A DNA stretch of 64,000 bases from Telluribacter roseus (GTDB taxonomy: Bacteria > Bacteroidota > Bacteroidia > Cytophagales > Spirosomataceae). The notes under the pieces are model-generated. The model worked only from the letters and a program-made list of their open reading frames with translations, was not told the DNA's origin and made no database searches. Where the stretch lies: contig NZ_JAFEUV020000017.1 of the NCBI RefSeq assembly GCF_017355915.2, forward strand, positions 1-64,000, given 5' to 3'. Both the position numbers and the translations under genes were made by a program. Below are positions 16,614-25,401 of this stretch, piece after piece; within the stretch, counting starts at the first letter, position 1, and every line of letters begins with the position of its first letter.

Positions 16614-17394
16614 TGATAGGAGACGCGGCCGGATTATACTGGTACGACTGCCAGGTACCATCCTCATACACCTCCACGATCCGGTATCCCTTGTAAGTAG
16701 TCCCCCAATTTCCACCAAAGTGTCCGTCAAAAAAGTAAGGCTTTCCACCGCTGGTTTTCTGGCCGTCTTCGTCGTGGTCATGGCCGTGGAACATACCCAG
16801 TACATTAGGCGTTTTCTCGAGTAGTTCGCGTACCTCCGGACAGTCCACCCCATTGGCCGTCCACTTGGCCGGTGTGATGTGCAGGAACACAAAGATGCCC
16901 TTCTTGCCACTGTACTTGGCCAGCTCACCGCGTAGCCAGGCTGCATCAGGGCACAGGTACTCGCCCTTTTCGTTGGAGGTGTCGCCCAGCAGAAAGGCAT
17001 AATCGCCGCGGGCGAAGCTATGGTTGGTAGGGTACCCCCAGGTATCGCGCCATACGTCGTTGCCTACGCGGTCGTGGTTGCCGCGGGTTACGTAGAAGGG
17101 AAACGTCAGGCGCTTCAGCGTGCTCTTCAGGTCGTAGAGGAGCGTAGGTTCATCATGAATAAGATCGCCGTTGAATACCACAAACTCAAGCCCCTTCTGC
17201 AGCTTTTCCTGATTTAGCCACCTGATTATGTCATTATGTGTACTTTCAAAATCCGTATCGGGCTGTCCGTAGTGGCCGTCTGAGGCTACGGCAAAGCGTA
17301 GTACGGTTCTGGGAGGCTCAGGCTTTCCGAAGGGCGCAGTAAATAGTGAAAGGGCAGGAAAAACTTTCAGGAAGTCACGTCGGGCAAATGGCAT
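16582..17394 (-). CDS. Tat-exported calcineurin-like metallophosphoesterase
   Basis: A 270-residue phosphoesterase with a twin-Arg signal (MPFARRDFLKVFPALSLF, residues 1-18), so it acts outside the cytosol. The dimetal ligands are in AVASDGHYG (near 36), FNGDLIHDE (near 73), TRGNHDRVG (near 99), FVFLHITP (near 157) and GMFHGHDHDED (near 195). The family cleaves phosphomonoesters or diesters; the substrate is not readable. Its stop codon lies within the REP-like repeat, so the final residues (about SGKGKP) may differ from orthologues. The gene is transcribed toward the barrel-protein gene and overlaps its 3' end. Confidence 0.87.
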   Translation of the reverse strand: MPFARRDFLKVFPALSLFTAPFGKPEPPRTVLRFAVASDGHYGQPDTDFESTHNDIIRWLNQEKLQKGLEFVVFNGDLIHDEPTLLYDLKSTLKRLTFPFYVTRGNHDRVGNDVWRDTWGYPTNHSFARGDYAFLLGDTSNEKGEYLCPDAAWLRGELAKYSGKKGIFVFLHITPAKWTANGVDCPEVRELLEKTPNVLGMFHGHDHDEDGQKTSGGKPYFFDGHFGGNWGTTYKGYRIVEVYEDGTWQSYQYNPAASPIINAYSGKGKP

Positions 17395-17734
17395 AGAGGC
17401 TGTTTTAAAGGGTTCGCTGTACTGGTATAACGATGCTCAAAGTTATATCTTACGGCCTTCTCTTCCATCTTCAAAATAAAGATAAGAACTTTTCGACCTC
17501 GTCATCCTGCTGCGCCCTGGCAGCGTATATAGGGTAGCTTTGACCCGACCGTAAACTAAACCGACAGAACATCATCCTACAAAACTCGTTTGTATACGTA
17601 GCCAGGCAACGCAGGCTCAGGTTCACGGAGATTTCTCCAGGATGCGCCTGTACATGATTATTAGTGGATAGTAGTGAAACAGACCAAACAATTTTGTATT
17701 TTAACTATAAAGAAAGCAACGGACTAGTACACGC
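17395..17734. other. Divergent intergenic region, no gene seen
   Basis: This 340-base stretch separates the metallophosphoesterase (-) from the beta-barrel gene (+). I find no open frame of note, no perfect TAnnTTTG box at a useful distance and no strong hairpin. It should contain both promoters. Confidence 0.5.
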
Positions 17735-18346
17735 ATGACCAAAACACTTCATACCTTACTCCTGGGATTCCTGGTAGCACTGGCCAGCCAGCTACCGGCT
17801 CACGCCCAACTTAGTATTGATGCCACAGCGGGCTACGGACTCCCTACCGAACCGGGGAGCAAAGGCATTTGGGGGGGTGGAATAGGTGTCAAGCATTATT
17901 TTTCTTCAAAGCTGGCGGTAGGAGGCCGTATTCGTGCCTACTCCGAAACCATAAGAGAAACAGCCGTCCTGGGTAGTAGTACCCTTAGAGCTGCTACCAT
18001 TCCTATCATGGCTTCTATCCAGTACTACCCCACCGAGTGGGATCTTCATCCCTATGTAGGTATGGAAGTGGGGCTTATCCAGACAATAGTAAATGCCCGA
18101 ATTGACTACAATGATCGCAGGATCTATAACGACACGATGGGCGACACTGGCTTTGGGTTTGCGCCTAAGGTAGGGATTGGCTACGATCTATCACAGGGAC
18201 TGGCTCTAACGGGTGAATTTCTTTATAATATTGGCTTTCCCAAAAATCTGGCCGGTACTACGCAGTTTGATCTGGTCAACTCCAGCAAGTTTCCAACCCT
18301 GCATGTGGGCGTCTCCTATACCTTCGGCAACCGCTTTATGAAGTAA
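17735..18346 (+). CDS. Outer-membrane beta-barrel protein (porin family-like)
   Basis: A 203-residue protein with a Sec signal peptide (residues 1-25, ...LPAHAQ). The rest has the Gly/aromatic alternation of a small eight-stranded outer-membrane beta-barrel: KGIWGGGIGVKHYFSSKLAVGGRIRAYSE, LHPYVGMEVGLIQT, GFAPKVGIGYDLSQGLALTGEF and a terminal strand LHVGVSYTFGNRF. It fits the loose family of OmpA/OmpW-like 'outer membrane beta-barrel domain' proteins; no ligand can be assigned. The next gene, recX, starts 59 bases downstream in the same direction, perhaps on a separate promoter. Confidence 0.82.
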   Translation: MTKTLHTLLLGFLVALASQLPAHAQLSIDATAGYGLPTEPGSKGIWGGGIGVKHYFSSKLAVGGRIRAYSETIRETAVLGSSTLRAATIPIMASIQYYPTEWDLHPYVGMEVGLIQTIVNARIDYNDRRIYNDTMGDTGFGFAPKVGIGYDLSQGLALTGEFLYNIGFPKNLAGTTQFDLVNSSKFPTLHVGVSYTFGNRFMK

Positions 18347-18405
18347 AAGGTCTGGCGTATCTTTGTCAATAGCAAGTAACCTACCAGCCATCACCTGACT
18401 ACTGC

Positions 18406-18867
18406 ATGGACCGTCTGATATTACAGAAAGCAGCCAGCTACTGCGCCTATCAGGAACGCACGCAGGACGAGGTACGGAAACGCCTGCAGAAATGGGGTGT
18501 ATGGGGAGAAGAGGCTGATGAGATCATTGCGGAGCTTATCTCCATGAACTACCTCAGCGAGGAGCGCTTTGCCAAGACCTACGCGGGTGGTAAGTTCAGG
18601 GTCAAGAACTGGGGACGACTGAAGATCAAACAGGAGCTGAGCCGACGCGGCCTCACCGACTACAACATCCGGCAGGGCATGGCTGAGATCAATGATGAGG
18701 CTTATGCAACCGCCCTGGACGAGCTGCTCAGCAAAAAGCTTATCGCCCTGCGACGTACCGAAACCGATCCGCTAAAGTTAAAACAGAAGCTGGTCCGGTT
18801 TGCCATTGGCAAAGGCTACGAAAGCGACCTGGTATGGCGAACCATAGAGAAGCTACTGGAAAAATAA
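18406..18867 (+). CDS. recX: Regulatory protein RecX
   Basis: A 153-residue helical protein of the RecX family, which binds RecA filaments in the cytosol and limits recombination and SOS activity. Family landmarks are AASYCAYQERTQDEVRKRL (residues 10-28), YLSEERFAKTYAGGKFRVK (49-67), the W-G-x-x-K-I pattern in NWGRLKIKQELSRRGL and the C-terminal KLVRFAIGKGYESDLVWR three-helix repeat. Length is typical. recA itself is not in the window. A strong 12-bp terminator follows immediately. Confidence 0.92.
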   Translation: MDRLILQKAASYCAYQERTQDEVRKRLQKWGVWGEEADEIIAELISMNYLSEERFAKTYAGGKFRVKNWGRLKIKQELSRRGLTDYNIRQGMAEINDEAYATALDELLSKKLIALRRTETDPLKLKQKLVRFAIGKGYESDLVWRTIEKLLEK

Positions 18868-18895
18868 GAAACCCCGCTTGATGGCGGGGTTTCTT
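18866..18895. terminator. Bidirectional terminator between recX and nrdB
   Basis: A 12-bp stem (18866-18877 with 18884-18895) with a 6-base loop: the AAGAAACCCCGC arm and its complement. The A-run on one side and T-run on the other fit termination of recX on the plus strand and nrdB on the minus strand. Confidence 0.85.
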
Positions 18896-18925
18896 TATTG
18901 TATCGGAAGACTGACTGCTACTCGC

Positions 18926-19921
18926 TCAAAAATCTTCGTCGAAGGCAATCTTGTGTGACGATTCTTTGTCGTTCATACCGGACATAACACCGGCTTTCTG
19001 ATACTCGCCTACACGCTTTTCGAAGAAGTTGGTCTTGCCGGGCAGCGAGATCAGCTCCATGAAGTCGAATGGGTTGCTGGCACCAAAGTGCTTCGAGCAG
19101 CCCAGACGCTCCAGCCAGAAGTCAGCTACGTACTCGATGTACTGCTTCATCAGCTCGGCATTCATACCAATGAGTGATACGGGCAGCGCCTCCGTAATAA
19201 ACTCTTTCTCAATCTCTACGGCATCCAGAATGATTTCCTTTACGCGAGCTTCGGGGAGCTGGTTCTTGATGTGCTGCGTGTAAAGCAGACAGGCAAATTC
19301 ACAGTGCAGACCTTCGTCGCGTGAGATCAGCTCATTCGAGAATGACAGACCCGGCATCAGGCCGCGCTTCTTCAGCCAGAATATCGAACAGAATGATCCG
19401 GAGAAGAAGATACCTTCCACCGCCGCGAACGCAATGATACGCTCGGTGAAGTTAGGGCTGTTGATCCACTTAAGTGCCCACTCCGCTTTCTTCTGTACAC
19501 AGGGTACAGTATCAATAGCGCGCAGCAGACGGTCCTTCTCAGTAGGATCCTTGATATAGGTATCAATCAGGAGCGAGTACGTCTCGGAGTGGATGTTCTC
19601 CATCGCGATCTGGAAACCGTAGAAGCACTTCGCCTCGGCGTATTGTACTTCGCTCAGGAAGTTGATAGCCAGGTTTTCGTTCACGATACCATCCGAAGCC
19701 GCGAAGAAAGCCAGTACGTGCGAAATAAAGTGACGCTCTCCGTCACTAAGGTTCTCCCAATCTTTCTGATCCTGCGACAAATCAATCTCTTCGGCCGTCC
19801 AGAATGATGCTTCGTGCCGTTTATACATTTCCCATATATCAGAGTGTTTGATAGGGAACAGAACAAAGCGCAACGGGTCTTCTACCAGCAGGGGCTCTTG
19901 TTGGGTATCTACTTGTGACAT
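18926..19921 (-). CDS. nrdB: Ribonucleotide reductase class I beta subunit
   Basis: The 331-residue R2 subunit holds the di-metal/tyrosyl radical cofactor used by the alpha subunit to reduce ribonucleoside diphosphates. Metal-ligand regions are visible: [16 protein letters not shown] with the first acidic ligand, [22 protein letters not shown] with the ExxH pair, the [12 protein letters not shown] helix, and [18 protein letters not shown] with the second ExxH-type pair. The radical Tyr lies in the ...HSETYSLL region. The C-terminus ([16 protein letters not shown]) is the usual acidic/aromatic tail that binds the alpha subunit. nrdA is not adjacent in this window. A good TTG/TAnnTTTG promoter lies about 85 bases upstream. 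Confidence 0.95.
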   Translation of the reverse strand: MSQVDTQQEPLLVEDPLRFVLFPIKHSDIWEMYKRHEASFWTAEEIDLSQDQKDWENLSDGERHFISHVLAFFAASDGIVNENLAINFLSEVQYAEAKCFYGFQIAMENIHSETYSLLIDTYIKDPTEKDRLLRAIDTVPCVQKKAEWALKWINSPNFTERIIAFAAVEGIFFSGSFCSIFWLKKRGLMPGLSFSNELISRDEGLHCEFACLLYTQHIKNQLPEARVKEIILDAVEIEKEFITEALPVSLIGMNAELMKQYIEYVADFWLERLGCSKHFGASNPFDFMELISLPGKTNFFEKRVGEYQKAGVMSGMNDKESSHKIAFDEDF

Positions 19922-20246
19922 AAAATATGACTATTTGATTATTAGACTGTAAAAAGTGTTTTGAAGTACTGAGATGGCAAGTCAGAGCTCAATTCAGCAT
20001 AAGACAAATCTACATCCTTATGTCGGGAAATTCAACTGCGGCGGGACCACCTACTCCTGCTTATTTAGAAAAATTCTATTTCTAAAGAGCTAACTTTGTA
20101 GCATTCAACCCCTTCTAAAAATAAAAACTTTTATAAGTGAAAAGCGCCGTATAGCCTCGCCTTCAGAAAGTTAGGTAGCTGTTAATCAAGTCAGAATAAC
20201 AGGCTCACTACTACATGCAATCTCTCCCGAATGACATCCTATTCCA
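19922..20246. other. Intergenic region upstream of nrdB
   Basis: A stretch of 325 bases between nrdB and the glycosyltransferase gene, both on the minus strand. It contains the nrdB promoter (20005-20035), an 8-bp inverted repeat (20064-20071 with 20079-20086) and a plus-strand TAACTTTG box at 20091-20098 with no annotated plus-strand gene behind it. No coding sequence is evident. Confidence 0.5.
20005..20035 (-). promoter_or_regulatory. nrdB promoter, TTG-N20-TAGATTTG
   Basis: On the minus strand TTG (20035-20033) is followed after 20 bases by TAGATTTG (20012-20005), a good match to the Bacteroidota -33/-7 promoter. The transcript would begin near 19998, giving a leader of about 75 bases before nrdB. 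Confidence 0.5.
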
Positions 20247-21053
20247 TTACTGCTTCTGCAGGCCGTTCAGGCAGTACAGGTTTCCGGCGCGTTGCTTTTC
20301 TTCCATAAGCCGGTAGTTGATGTTCACCTCATCCTGCGAGTAGTTGGGTTTGTGGTACGTATGGTATACAATAGCCTTATGCTTCATTGATTGTACTTTC
20401 AGCCCCTTGCTGAGCAGCCTCCACTCTATATCCACGTCTTCACCTACACCGGCACGGATGTAATCTTCATCAAAGCCATTGACCTCTATCAGGTGCTTGC
20501 GGAGTATGCCCCAGTTGCACCCCCATATACCCTCCTTCTTCCTGCGGTTGATGAACGGAAGGTAAAGAGCATCCCTGAGACGACCCGTGCCGCTGAAGAG
20601 CAGGTTAGATAGTGACAGGAGGCTTAGATCTTTTGTCTGAATGAGCTTTTGGGTCAGGGGCTGGCTCAACATAACCCGACGTCCGAACAGGGCTACTCCC
20701 TCAGCGGCATTTTTGAGGTACTCTTTGATAAAGTGCCGGTGGGGTATGCAGTCACCATCCAGAAACACCATCAGATCAGCCTCGGCCACGGAGATAGCCC
20801 GGTTGAGCATTTCATTCTTTCTGAACCCGTCATCCTTGGGCTGGTAGATGTGCTTAACCGGAAATGGTAGCTGATTTACTTTGGATTGAATAAACTCACG
20901 GGTCGCGGCCGAGCAATCATCCTCCGCAACAATCACTTCAAAGTCACCACAACTCTGCGTTGACAAAGCTTTCAGGATCAAATCCAGAACGGGGATATTC
21001 TTATAGTAGGCTACTACGAGTGAAACTTTGCTTCTTCCTGATGTATGCTTCAT
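20247..21053 (-). CDS. Family 2 glycosyltransferase
   Basis: A 268-residue GT-A fold glycosyltransferase of family 2. The nucleotide-sugar-binding start is VSLVVAYYKNIPVLDLILKALSTQ (about residues 10-33), followed by EVIVAEDDCS, the DxD metal site in LMVFLDGDCIPHRHF (about 92-106) and the acceptor/catalytic region WGCNWGILRKHLIEVNGFDEDYIRAGVGEDVDIEWRL with the ED pair. There is no membrane segment. It probably adds a sugar to a surface polysaccharide or glycolipid; donor and acceptor are unknown. It is divergent from a second family 2 enzyme at 21181, suggesting both work on the same glycan. Confidence 0.9.
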   Translation of the reverse strand: MKHTSGRSKVSLVVAYYKNIPVLDLILKALSTQSCGDFEVIVAEDDCSAATREFIQSKVNQLPFPVKHIYQPKDDGFRKNEMLNRAISVAEADLMVFLDGDCIPHRHFIKEYLKNAAEGVALFGRRVMLSQPLTQKLIQTKDLSLLSLSNLLFSGTGRLRDALYLPFINRRKKEGIWGCNWGILRKHLIEVNGFDEDYIRAGVGEDVDIEWRLLSKGLKVQSMKHKAIVYHTYHKPNYSQDEVNINYRLMEEKQRAGNLYCLNGLQKQ

Positions 21054-21180
21054 TATCTAATAAATATCATGAAATTTGTCGGCTATTGTTCCTTATTTAG
21101 TAAGCTCATCCACCTAACATAGCCAGATTAGAGGTAAAGAGATCAGACTCCTCTTTGTACTTAGTCGGCACCAATGATAC

Positions 21181-22059
21181 ATGATTACGGAGACCAAAAA
21201 ACAGCGCGAAGTTGCAGAGGCTAAGTTCTCTATCCTAATACCTACCTGGAATAATTTATCCTATCTTCAACTTTGTGTTGAAAGTATCCGCAGAAACTCC
21301 ACGTTTCCACACCAGATCATCGTCCACATCAATGAAGGTAAAGATGGCACCCGCGAGTGGGTCAGGCAGCAGCCTGACCTGAGCTACACCTACAGTGACG
21401 CCAATATAGGAGTCTGTTATGCCCTGAATGGTTGTGCTTCACTAGCTTCGACTGATTATATCCTGTACATCAATGACGATATGTACGTATGTCCGGGCTG
21501 GGATGAGGTGTTACTTAATGAAATTCATACCATTGGCCATAAGTACTTTTTCCTCTCCAGTACCGCCATTGAGCGTGAGCCGCAAAGCTCGTGCTCGATC
21601 AAAGGCGACTACGGTAGCAGCCCCGCTGATTTTGAGGAGGAGCGCCTGCTGAGGGAATATACTACCCTACCTATGGAAGACTGGCAGGGCGCTACCTGGC
21701 CTCCCAACGTAGTACACAAAGACCTGTGGAATCTGGTAGGTGGATACAGTACTGAATTTTCGCCTGGTATGTACTCCGACCCTGACTTTTCGATGAAGCT
21801 CTGGCAGGCGGGTGTACGGCTATTCAAGGGACTAGGTAGTAGCCGTGTGTATCACTTTGGCTCGGTATCGGTAAAAAGGGTTAAGAAGAACAAGGGGTAC
21901 TATACCTTTATCCGCAAGTGGGGAATGACTTCGAGTACCCTTTCCAGATACTACCTGCGCCGGGGCGAACGCTTTGACGGCCCTCTGACCGAGCCATCTG
22001 TCCCTACCAAGGTCAAACTGAAGAATCTACTGCGGAGAACAAGTGTAGCCCTAAAATGA
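21181..22059 (+). CDS. Family 2 glycosyltransferase
   Basis: A 292-residue cytosolic GT-A glycosyltransferase. The N-terminus has FSILIPTWNNLSYLQLCVESI (about residues 17-37), the nucleotide-binding strand TYSDANIGVCYALN and the DxD-type site ILYINDDMYVCPGWD (about 96-110). The GG(Y/F)...P acceptor loop appears as LVGGYSTEFSPGMYSDPDFSMKLWQAG, with the Asp pair in SDPDFS. The C-terminal 60 residues are basic and may contact membrane lipid. It shares only fold-level similarity with the divergent enzyme at 20247. The sugar transferred is not predictable. Confidence 0.9.
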   Translation: MITETKKQREVAEAKFSILIPTWNNLSYLQLCVESIRRNSTFPHQIIVHINEGKDGTREWVRQQPDLSYTYSDANIGVCYALNGCASLASTDYILYINDDMYVCPGWDEVLLNEIHTIGHKYFFLSSTAIEREPQSSCSIKGDYGSSPADFEEERLLREYTTLPMEDWQGATWPPNVVHKDLWNLVGGYSTEFSPGMYSDPDFSMKLWQAGVRLFKGLGSSRVYHFGSVSVKRVKKNKGYYTFIRKWGMTSSTLSRYYLRRGERFDGPLTEPSVPTKVKLKNLLRRTSVALK

Positions 22060-22066
22060 CCAGCTG

Positions 22067-22630
22067 TTATCTCAGGTCCCAGGCTACGATATTCCATTCA
22101 TCCACGTGGTCTATATGAGTATAAATAGTACGGAAGCCTACCCGCTCGTGGGCCCGCTGGGAGCGGTAGTTGGAGGTAGATATCTCTGTGACGAGTAGTT
22201 CGTAGTCGGCGCTGTACAGTTCGCGGTGTTTTTTATATAGGGCATCAAAGAGTCCCTGCCCGCGGTACTGCTCGTCCACGCATATCTGCCCCATCACGTA
22301 GTAGCGGTAGTCGCGCAGGTACCTTCCCTCCCGCTCTACTTCATCGATGATCTCGAACATAGGTTGCAGGTCCGGAATGAGCGTCCCCATCTGGGGTAGC
22401 ATCGCCAGGGCATACGCTACTACCTTACCCTCGGCTTTGGCGACCACCTGCGGCGTCAGCGACTGCATCAGCTGCAACTGTTCCCACTCGTGGCTCACCG
22501 TCACAAAGCCCTGCTCCCGTTTGGCCTGCTCCGAAATATTGGTCTTCAGATTCTTTCGCTGCAGATCCAGGATCTGATGCAGGTCTTCGTCGGTCTGGGC
22601 GTGGGTAAGGAGGATAGTTTGGGTTACCAT
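22067..22630 (-). CDS. GNAT family N-acetyltransferase
   Basis: A 187-residue acetyl-CoA-dependent acyltransferase of the GNAT superfamily. The core has the strand PQVVAKAEGKVVAYALAML (about residues 57-75), the acetyl-CoA pyrophosphate loop in GQICVDEQYRGQGLFDALY (Q-x-x-G-x-G variant RGQGLF, about 118-136) and the following ELLVTEISTSNYRSQRAHERVGFRTIYTH block, typical of motif A/B. No signal peptide or partner gene indicates the substrate. It converges with the glycosyltransferase gene at 22059 with only 7 bases between the stops. It may share a promoter with the corA gene 30 bases upstream. Confidence 0.87.
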   Translation of the reverse strand: MVTQTILLTHAQTDEDLHQILDLQRKNLKTNISEQAKREQGFVTVSHEWEQLQLMQSLTPQVVAKAEGKVVAYALAMLPQMGTLIPDLQPMFEIIDEVEREGRYLRDYRYYVMGQICVDEQYRGQGLFDALYKKHRELYSADYELLVTEISTSNYRSQRAHERVGFRTIYTHIDHVDEWNIVAWDLR

Positions 22631-22659
22631 GTGCTTGATGATAAAGGGGGTTTAAACTA

Positions 22660-23604
22660 CTAAATCCACCGCTTGCGACGGAAGAACCAGAGTACTACCA
22701 GTGACGAAATGAGCATCAGAATCAGCGAAAAACTAAATCCCCAGTTGCGATCCAAGGTAGGCATTTCTTCGAAGTTCATACCAAATATACCCGCGATCAG
22801 CGTCGGCGGCATGAAGATGATCGTCACCACCGTAAAGATCTTGATCACCTGGCTCTGCTCGAGGTTGATCAAACCCATAAACGTGTTCTGGAGGTACTCG
22901 AGGCGCTCAAAGTTGAAGGTAGTATATTCCAGCAGGGAGTTGATGTCTTTCAGAATAATGCGCAGGTGCTCCTTCCGGTTCTCGGGAAATTGCTGGCTCC
23001 GCAGAATCCCCGATAGTACCCGCTGCTTGTCTATACTCGTCTCGCGAAGCATCATGGTTACCTCCTGCAGCTCACTGATCCGGATCAGTACTTCCTGCCG
23101 GGCCTTCTGCTCGTGGCTCAGGTCCTTACTAATGGCCGAGATATCACGTGAAATATTTTCCAGCGAATCCGCATCGGTTTCGATACGGGTTTCCAGGATG
23201 AGCAGCATGATGTCTACCCCCGATTGGAAGGTATCCTGGCTTACCTTCATCTTCTTTACGGTATCGGCAAAGGTCTTGGAGTCGCCCTGGCGGTAGGTAA
23301 ATAGCACGTCGTTGTGCAGAATGAAAGAGACTGGATAGGTTTCATACCCATCGTTGTGAATCCGCAGGAAGTTGGAGTTGGCGTTAATGGTATTATTCTG
23401 CTCAAAAAACCGCGAACTACTCTCAATCTCCACAATTTCCTGCGGCGTCTGAAAGCTTACATCACACTTGGTCTCTACCCACTCTTCCTCTTCCGGCGAG
23501 GGCGACTGCAGATCTACCCAAAGTACATTGGATACGTTGCCCAGCTCACGCACGTCGGTTTCACGCTTTAATATGCGGCCTTCCTTATAGAAAATACGTA
23601 CCAT
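22660..23604 (-). CDS. corA: CorA-type magnesium/cobalt channel
   Basis: A 314-residue divalent cation channel of the inner membrane. The long N-terminal cytoplasmic alpha/beta domain ends in a stalk helix (...LLEYTTFNFERLEYLQNTFMGLINLEQSQVIK), followed by two transmembrane helices (about 254-276 and 287-306). The first helix ends in the selectivity signature GMN (IFGMNFEEMP). The basic C-terminus FFRRKRWI is also typical. I started at the ATG at 23604 (MVRIFYKEGR); an upstream in-frame start would add 13 residues unlike the family. Members form pentamers that take up Mg2+ and sometimes Co2+ or Ni2+. Confidence 0.93.
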   Translation of the reverse strand: MVRIFYKEGRILKRETDVRELGNVSNVLWVDLQSPSPEEEEWVETKCDVSFQTPQEIVEIESSSRFFEQNNTINANSNFLRIHNDGYETYPVSFILHNDVLFTYRQGDSKTFADTVKKMKVSQDTFQSGVDIMLLILETRIETDADSLENISRDISAISKDLSHEQKARQEVLIRISELQEVTMMLRETSIDKQRVLSGILRSQQFPENRKEHLRIILKDINSLLEYTTFNFERLEYLQNTFMGLINLEQSQVIKIFTVVTIIFMPPTLIAGIFGMNFEEMPTLDRNWGFSFSLILMLISSLVVLWFFRRKRWI

Positions 23605-23777
23605 ACTTGTTGATGATAATCCTGAAAAATTACAACAGACCAACTGATCTGGTGTATTCCTAGTTATGTGTACTCAACTCGTCGGCAAAGGTATTAACAC
23701 TTTTCGGGCTACCAAAGGAGAAATAGCAGCACGAAGTAGTACAATAGCAAGATAAAGGTTACCGACCAAACCGCTGC

Positions 23778-24122
23778 TTATATGACCCTGCTTTGGGTAG
23801 TATCAGGTGCGGGCGATAAGGCCATCTTACGGAAAGCCAGGTACACCAGCAGGGCCACTGAGCCGGTGATGATAACTGCCGTCAGGATAGCGGTTCTTTT
23901 TGTCAGGGAGAGCCCTCTCCTTTTCATATCTCTGACCAACCAGAAGATGCAGAGCAAACTGAACGTACAGGCATCGATAAAAGTGATAGCCAGCAGCCAG
24001 TCCTGCCACAGAGCCTTCCAGGCATCGCCCAGAGTATGCCCCGATTGTAGCCATTGATAGAAACCATAATTAATGAAAATAAACAGGAGAAGGGCAGCGA
24101 ACAGATAGCTAACTTTTTTCAT
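23778..24122 (-). CDS. Small three-helix membrane protein, DUF2834-like
   Basis: A 114-residue protein with three hydrophobic helices (about residues 5-24, 43-63 and 78-98) separated by a short acidic/aromatic segment (WLQSGHTLGDAWKALWQDW) and a basic loop (VRDMKRRGLSLTKR). Size, helix spacing and the internal Asp in TFIDACTFS resemble DUF2834 proteins, which have no known function. The ATG at 24122 was chosen because upstream in-frame codons run into the promoter region of the divergent MFS gene and lack membrane-protein character. It is divergent from the transporter at 24211. Confidence 0.7.
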   Translation of the reverse strand: MKKVSYLFAALLLFIFINYGFYQWLQSGHTLGDAWKALWQDWLLAITFIDACTFSLLCIFWLVRDMKRRGLSLTKRTAILTAVIITGSVALLVYLAFRKMALSPAPDTTQSRVI

Positions 24123-24210
24123 CACCACAATGTATAAGATGAGAGAGGGTAACCGATAATCTGTCAGCAAAGTACTACTTTTTCTCCTCCGAAACTGCTT
24201 ACCTTTGCGC

Positions 24211-25401
24211 ATGCAAAACACCGCATCGCCTAGTATCTTTACGCTGCAGTTCTGGTTATTGAGCCTTAGTTCATTCCTCTTCTTTGCCAGCTTTAACATG
24301 CTTATTCCCGAGCTGCCCGGCTACCTTACCACCCTCGGTGGAGCCGAGTACAAAGGGTTTATCATTAGTCTGTTTACACTGACGGCAGGGCTTTCACGCC
24401 CGTTCAGCGGCCGCCTTACCGACCGCGTCGGACGGGTACCCGTGATGGCCTTCGGCTCCATTGTCTGTTTTATATGCGGTTTTCTGTACCCGATATTCAC
24501 GTCGGTGATGCCGTTCCTGCTGTTGCGGCTCGTGCACGGCTTCTCCACCGGCTTTAAGCCCACGGGTACGGCCGCCTACATTGCGGATATCGTACCGGCT
24601 ACGCGCCGGGGCGAGGCGCTGGGTATTCATGGCATGTGTGCCAGCCTGGGGTCGGCACTAGGTCCGGCGCTGGGTAGCTACATCGCTCAGATCTTTTCCA
24701 TCAATGCCCTGTTCTATACCTCCTCCTTCGTGGCGCTGCTCTCCATAGCTATTCTTTTCAACATGAAAGAGACGCTGGCGGATAAAAAAGAGCTATCAAC
24801 GGAAGCATTCCGGATTACAAGCCGCGATGTATTTGACCCTACGGTATTTAGTCCGGCCCTGGTTATTTTCCTGACCTACTTCAGCTACGGTGCCGTGCTG
24901 ACGCTGGTACCGGATTTCAGCGATCACCTGGGCATCAGCAACCATGGTCTTTACTTCCTCGTCTATACCCTCACTTCGCTGCTCATTCGGTTCGTGGCCG
25001 GTAAGGTGTCGGACCGGGCGGGGCGGGTACCGGTGGTGATTGTGGGCTGTTGTAACCTCATCGTGGCGCTGGTTCTTACGGCCTACGCTACCACTACCTT
25101 TATCTTTCTGGGAGGAGCGGTATTTTTCGGTATCGCTACCGGTATACTTTCGCCCATTCTGTCGGCCTGGACGGCAGACCTGAGTGATGACCAGAACCGC
25201 GGACGCGCCTTTGCGACCATGTACATATCTATGGAAGCGGGCATTGGTATAGGGGCTTACCTATCGGCGGAGATCTACGACAACCGCTACGAAAACCTTC
25301 CCCTTGCCTTTCTGATCTCGGCGGCGCTGGGATTTGCCGCTCTTATCTATTCGGTGGTAATCTATTACCTAAAAAAACAGTCGAAGACGCGTGTTATTTG
25401 A
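24211..25401 (+). CDS. MFS transporter (drug/metabolite efflux type)
   Basis: A 396-residue inner-membrane transporter with 12 predicted helices. The major facilitator signature between helices 2 and 3 is GRLTDRVGRVPVMAFG (about residues 65-80) and a second copy lies between helices 8 and 9 (AGKVSDRAGRVPVVIVG). A motif-C-like GIHGMCASLGSALGPALGSY in helix 5 suggests an antiporter that exports its substrate with proton exchange. The substrate is unknown. Oddly, a perfect TACCTTTG box (24200-24207) lies only 3 bases before the ATG, so either transcription starts elsewhere or the message is nearly leaderless. The stop overlaps the start of the YigZ-type gene by 11 bases. Confidence 0.9.
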   Translation: MQNTASPSIFTLQFWLLSLSSFLFFASFNMLIPELPGYLTTLGGAEYKGFIISLFTLTAGLSRPFSGRLTDRVGRVPVMAFGSIVCFICGFLYPIFTSVMPFLLLRLVHGFSTGFKPTGTAAYIADIVPATRRGEALGIHGMCASLGSALGPALGSYIAQIFSINALFYTSSFVALLSIAILFNMKETLADKKELSTEAFRITSRDVFDPTVFSPALVIFLTYFSYGAVLTLVPDFSDHLGISNHGLYFLVYTLTSLLIRFVAGKVSDRAGRVPVVIVGCCNLIVALVLTAYATTTFIFLGGAVFFGIATGILSPILSAWTADLSDDQNRGRAFATMYISMEAGIGIGAYLSAEIYDNRYENLPLAFLISAALGFAALIYSVVIYYLKKQSKTRVI

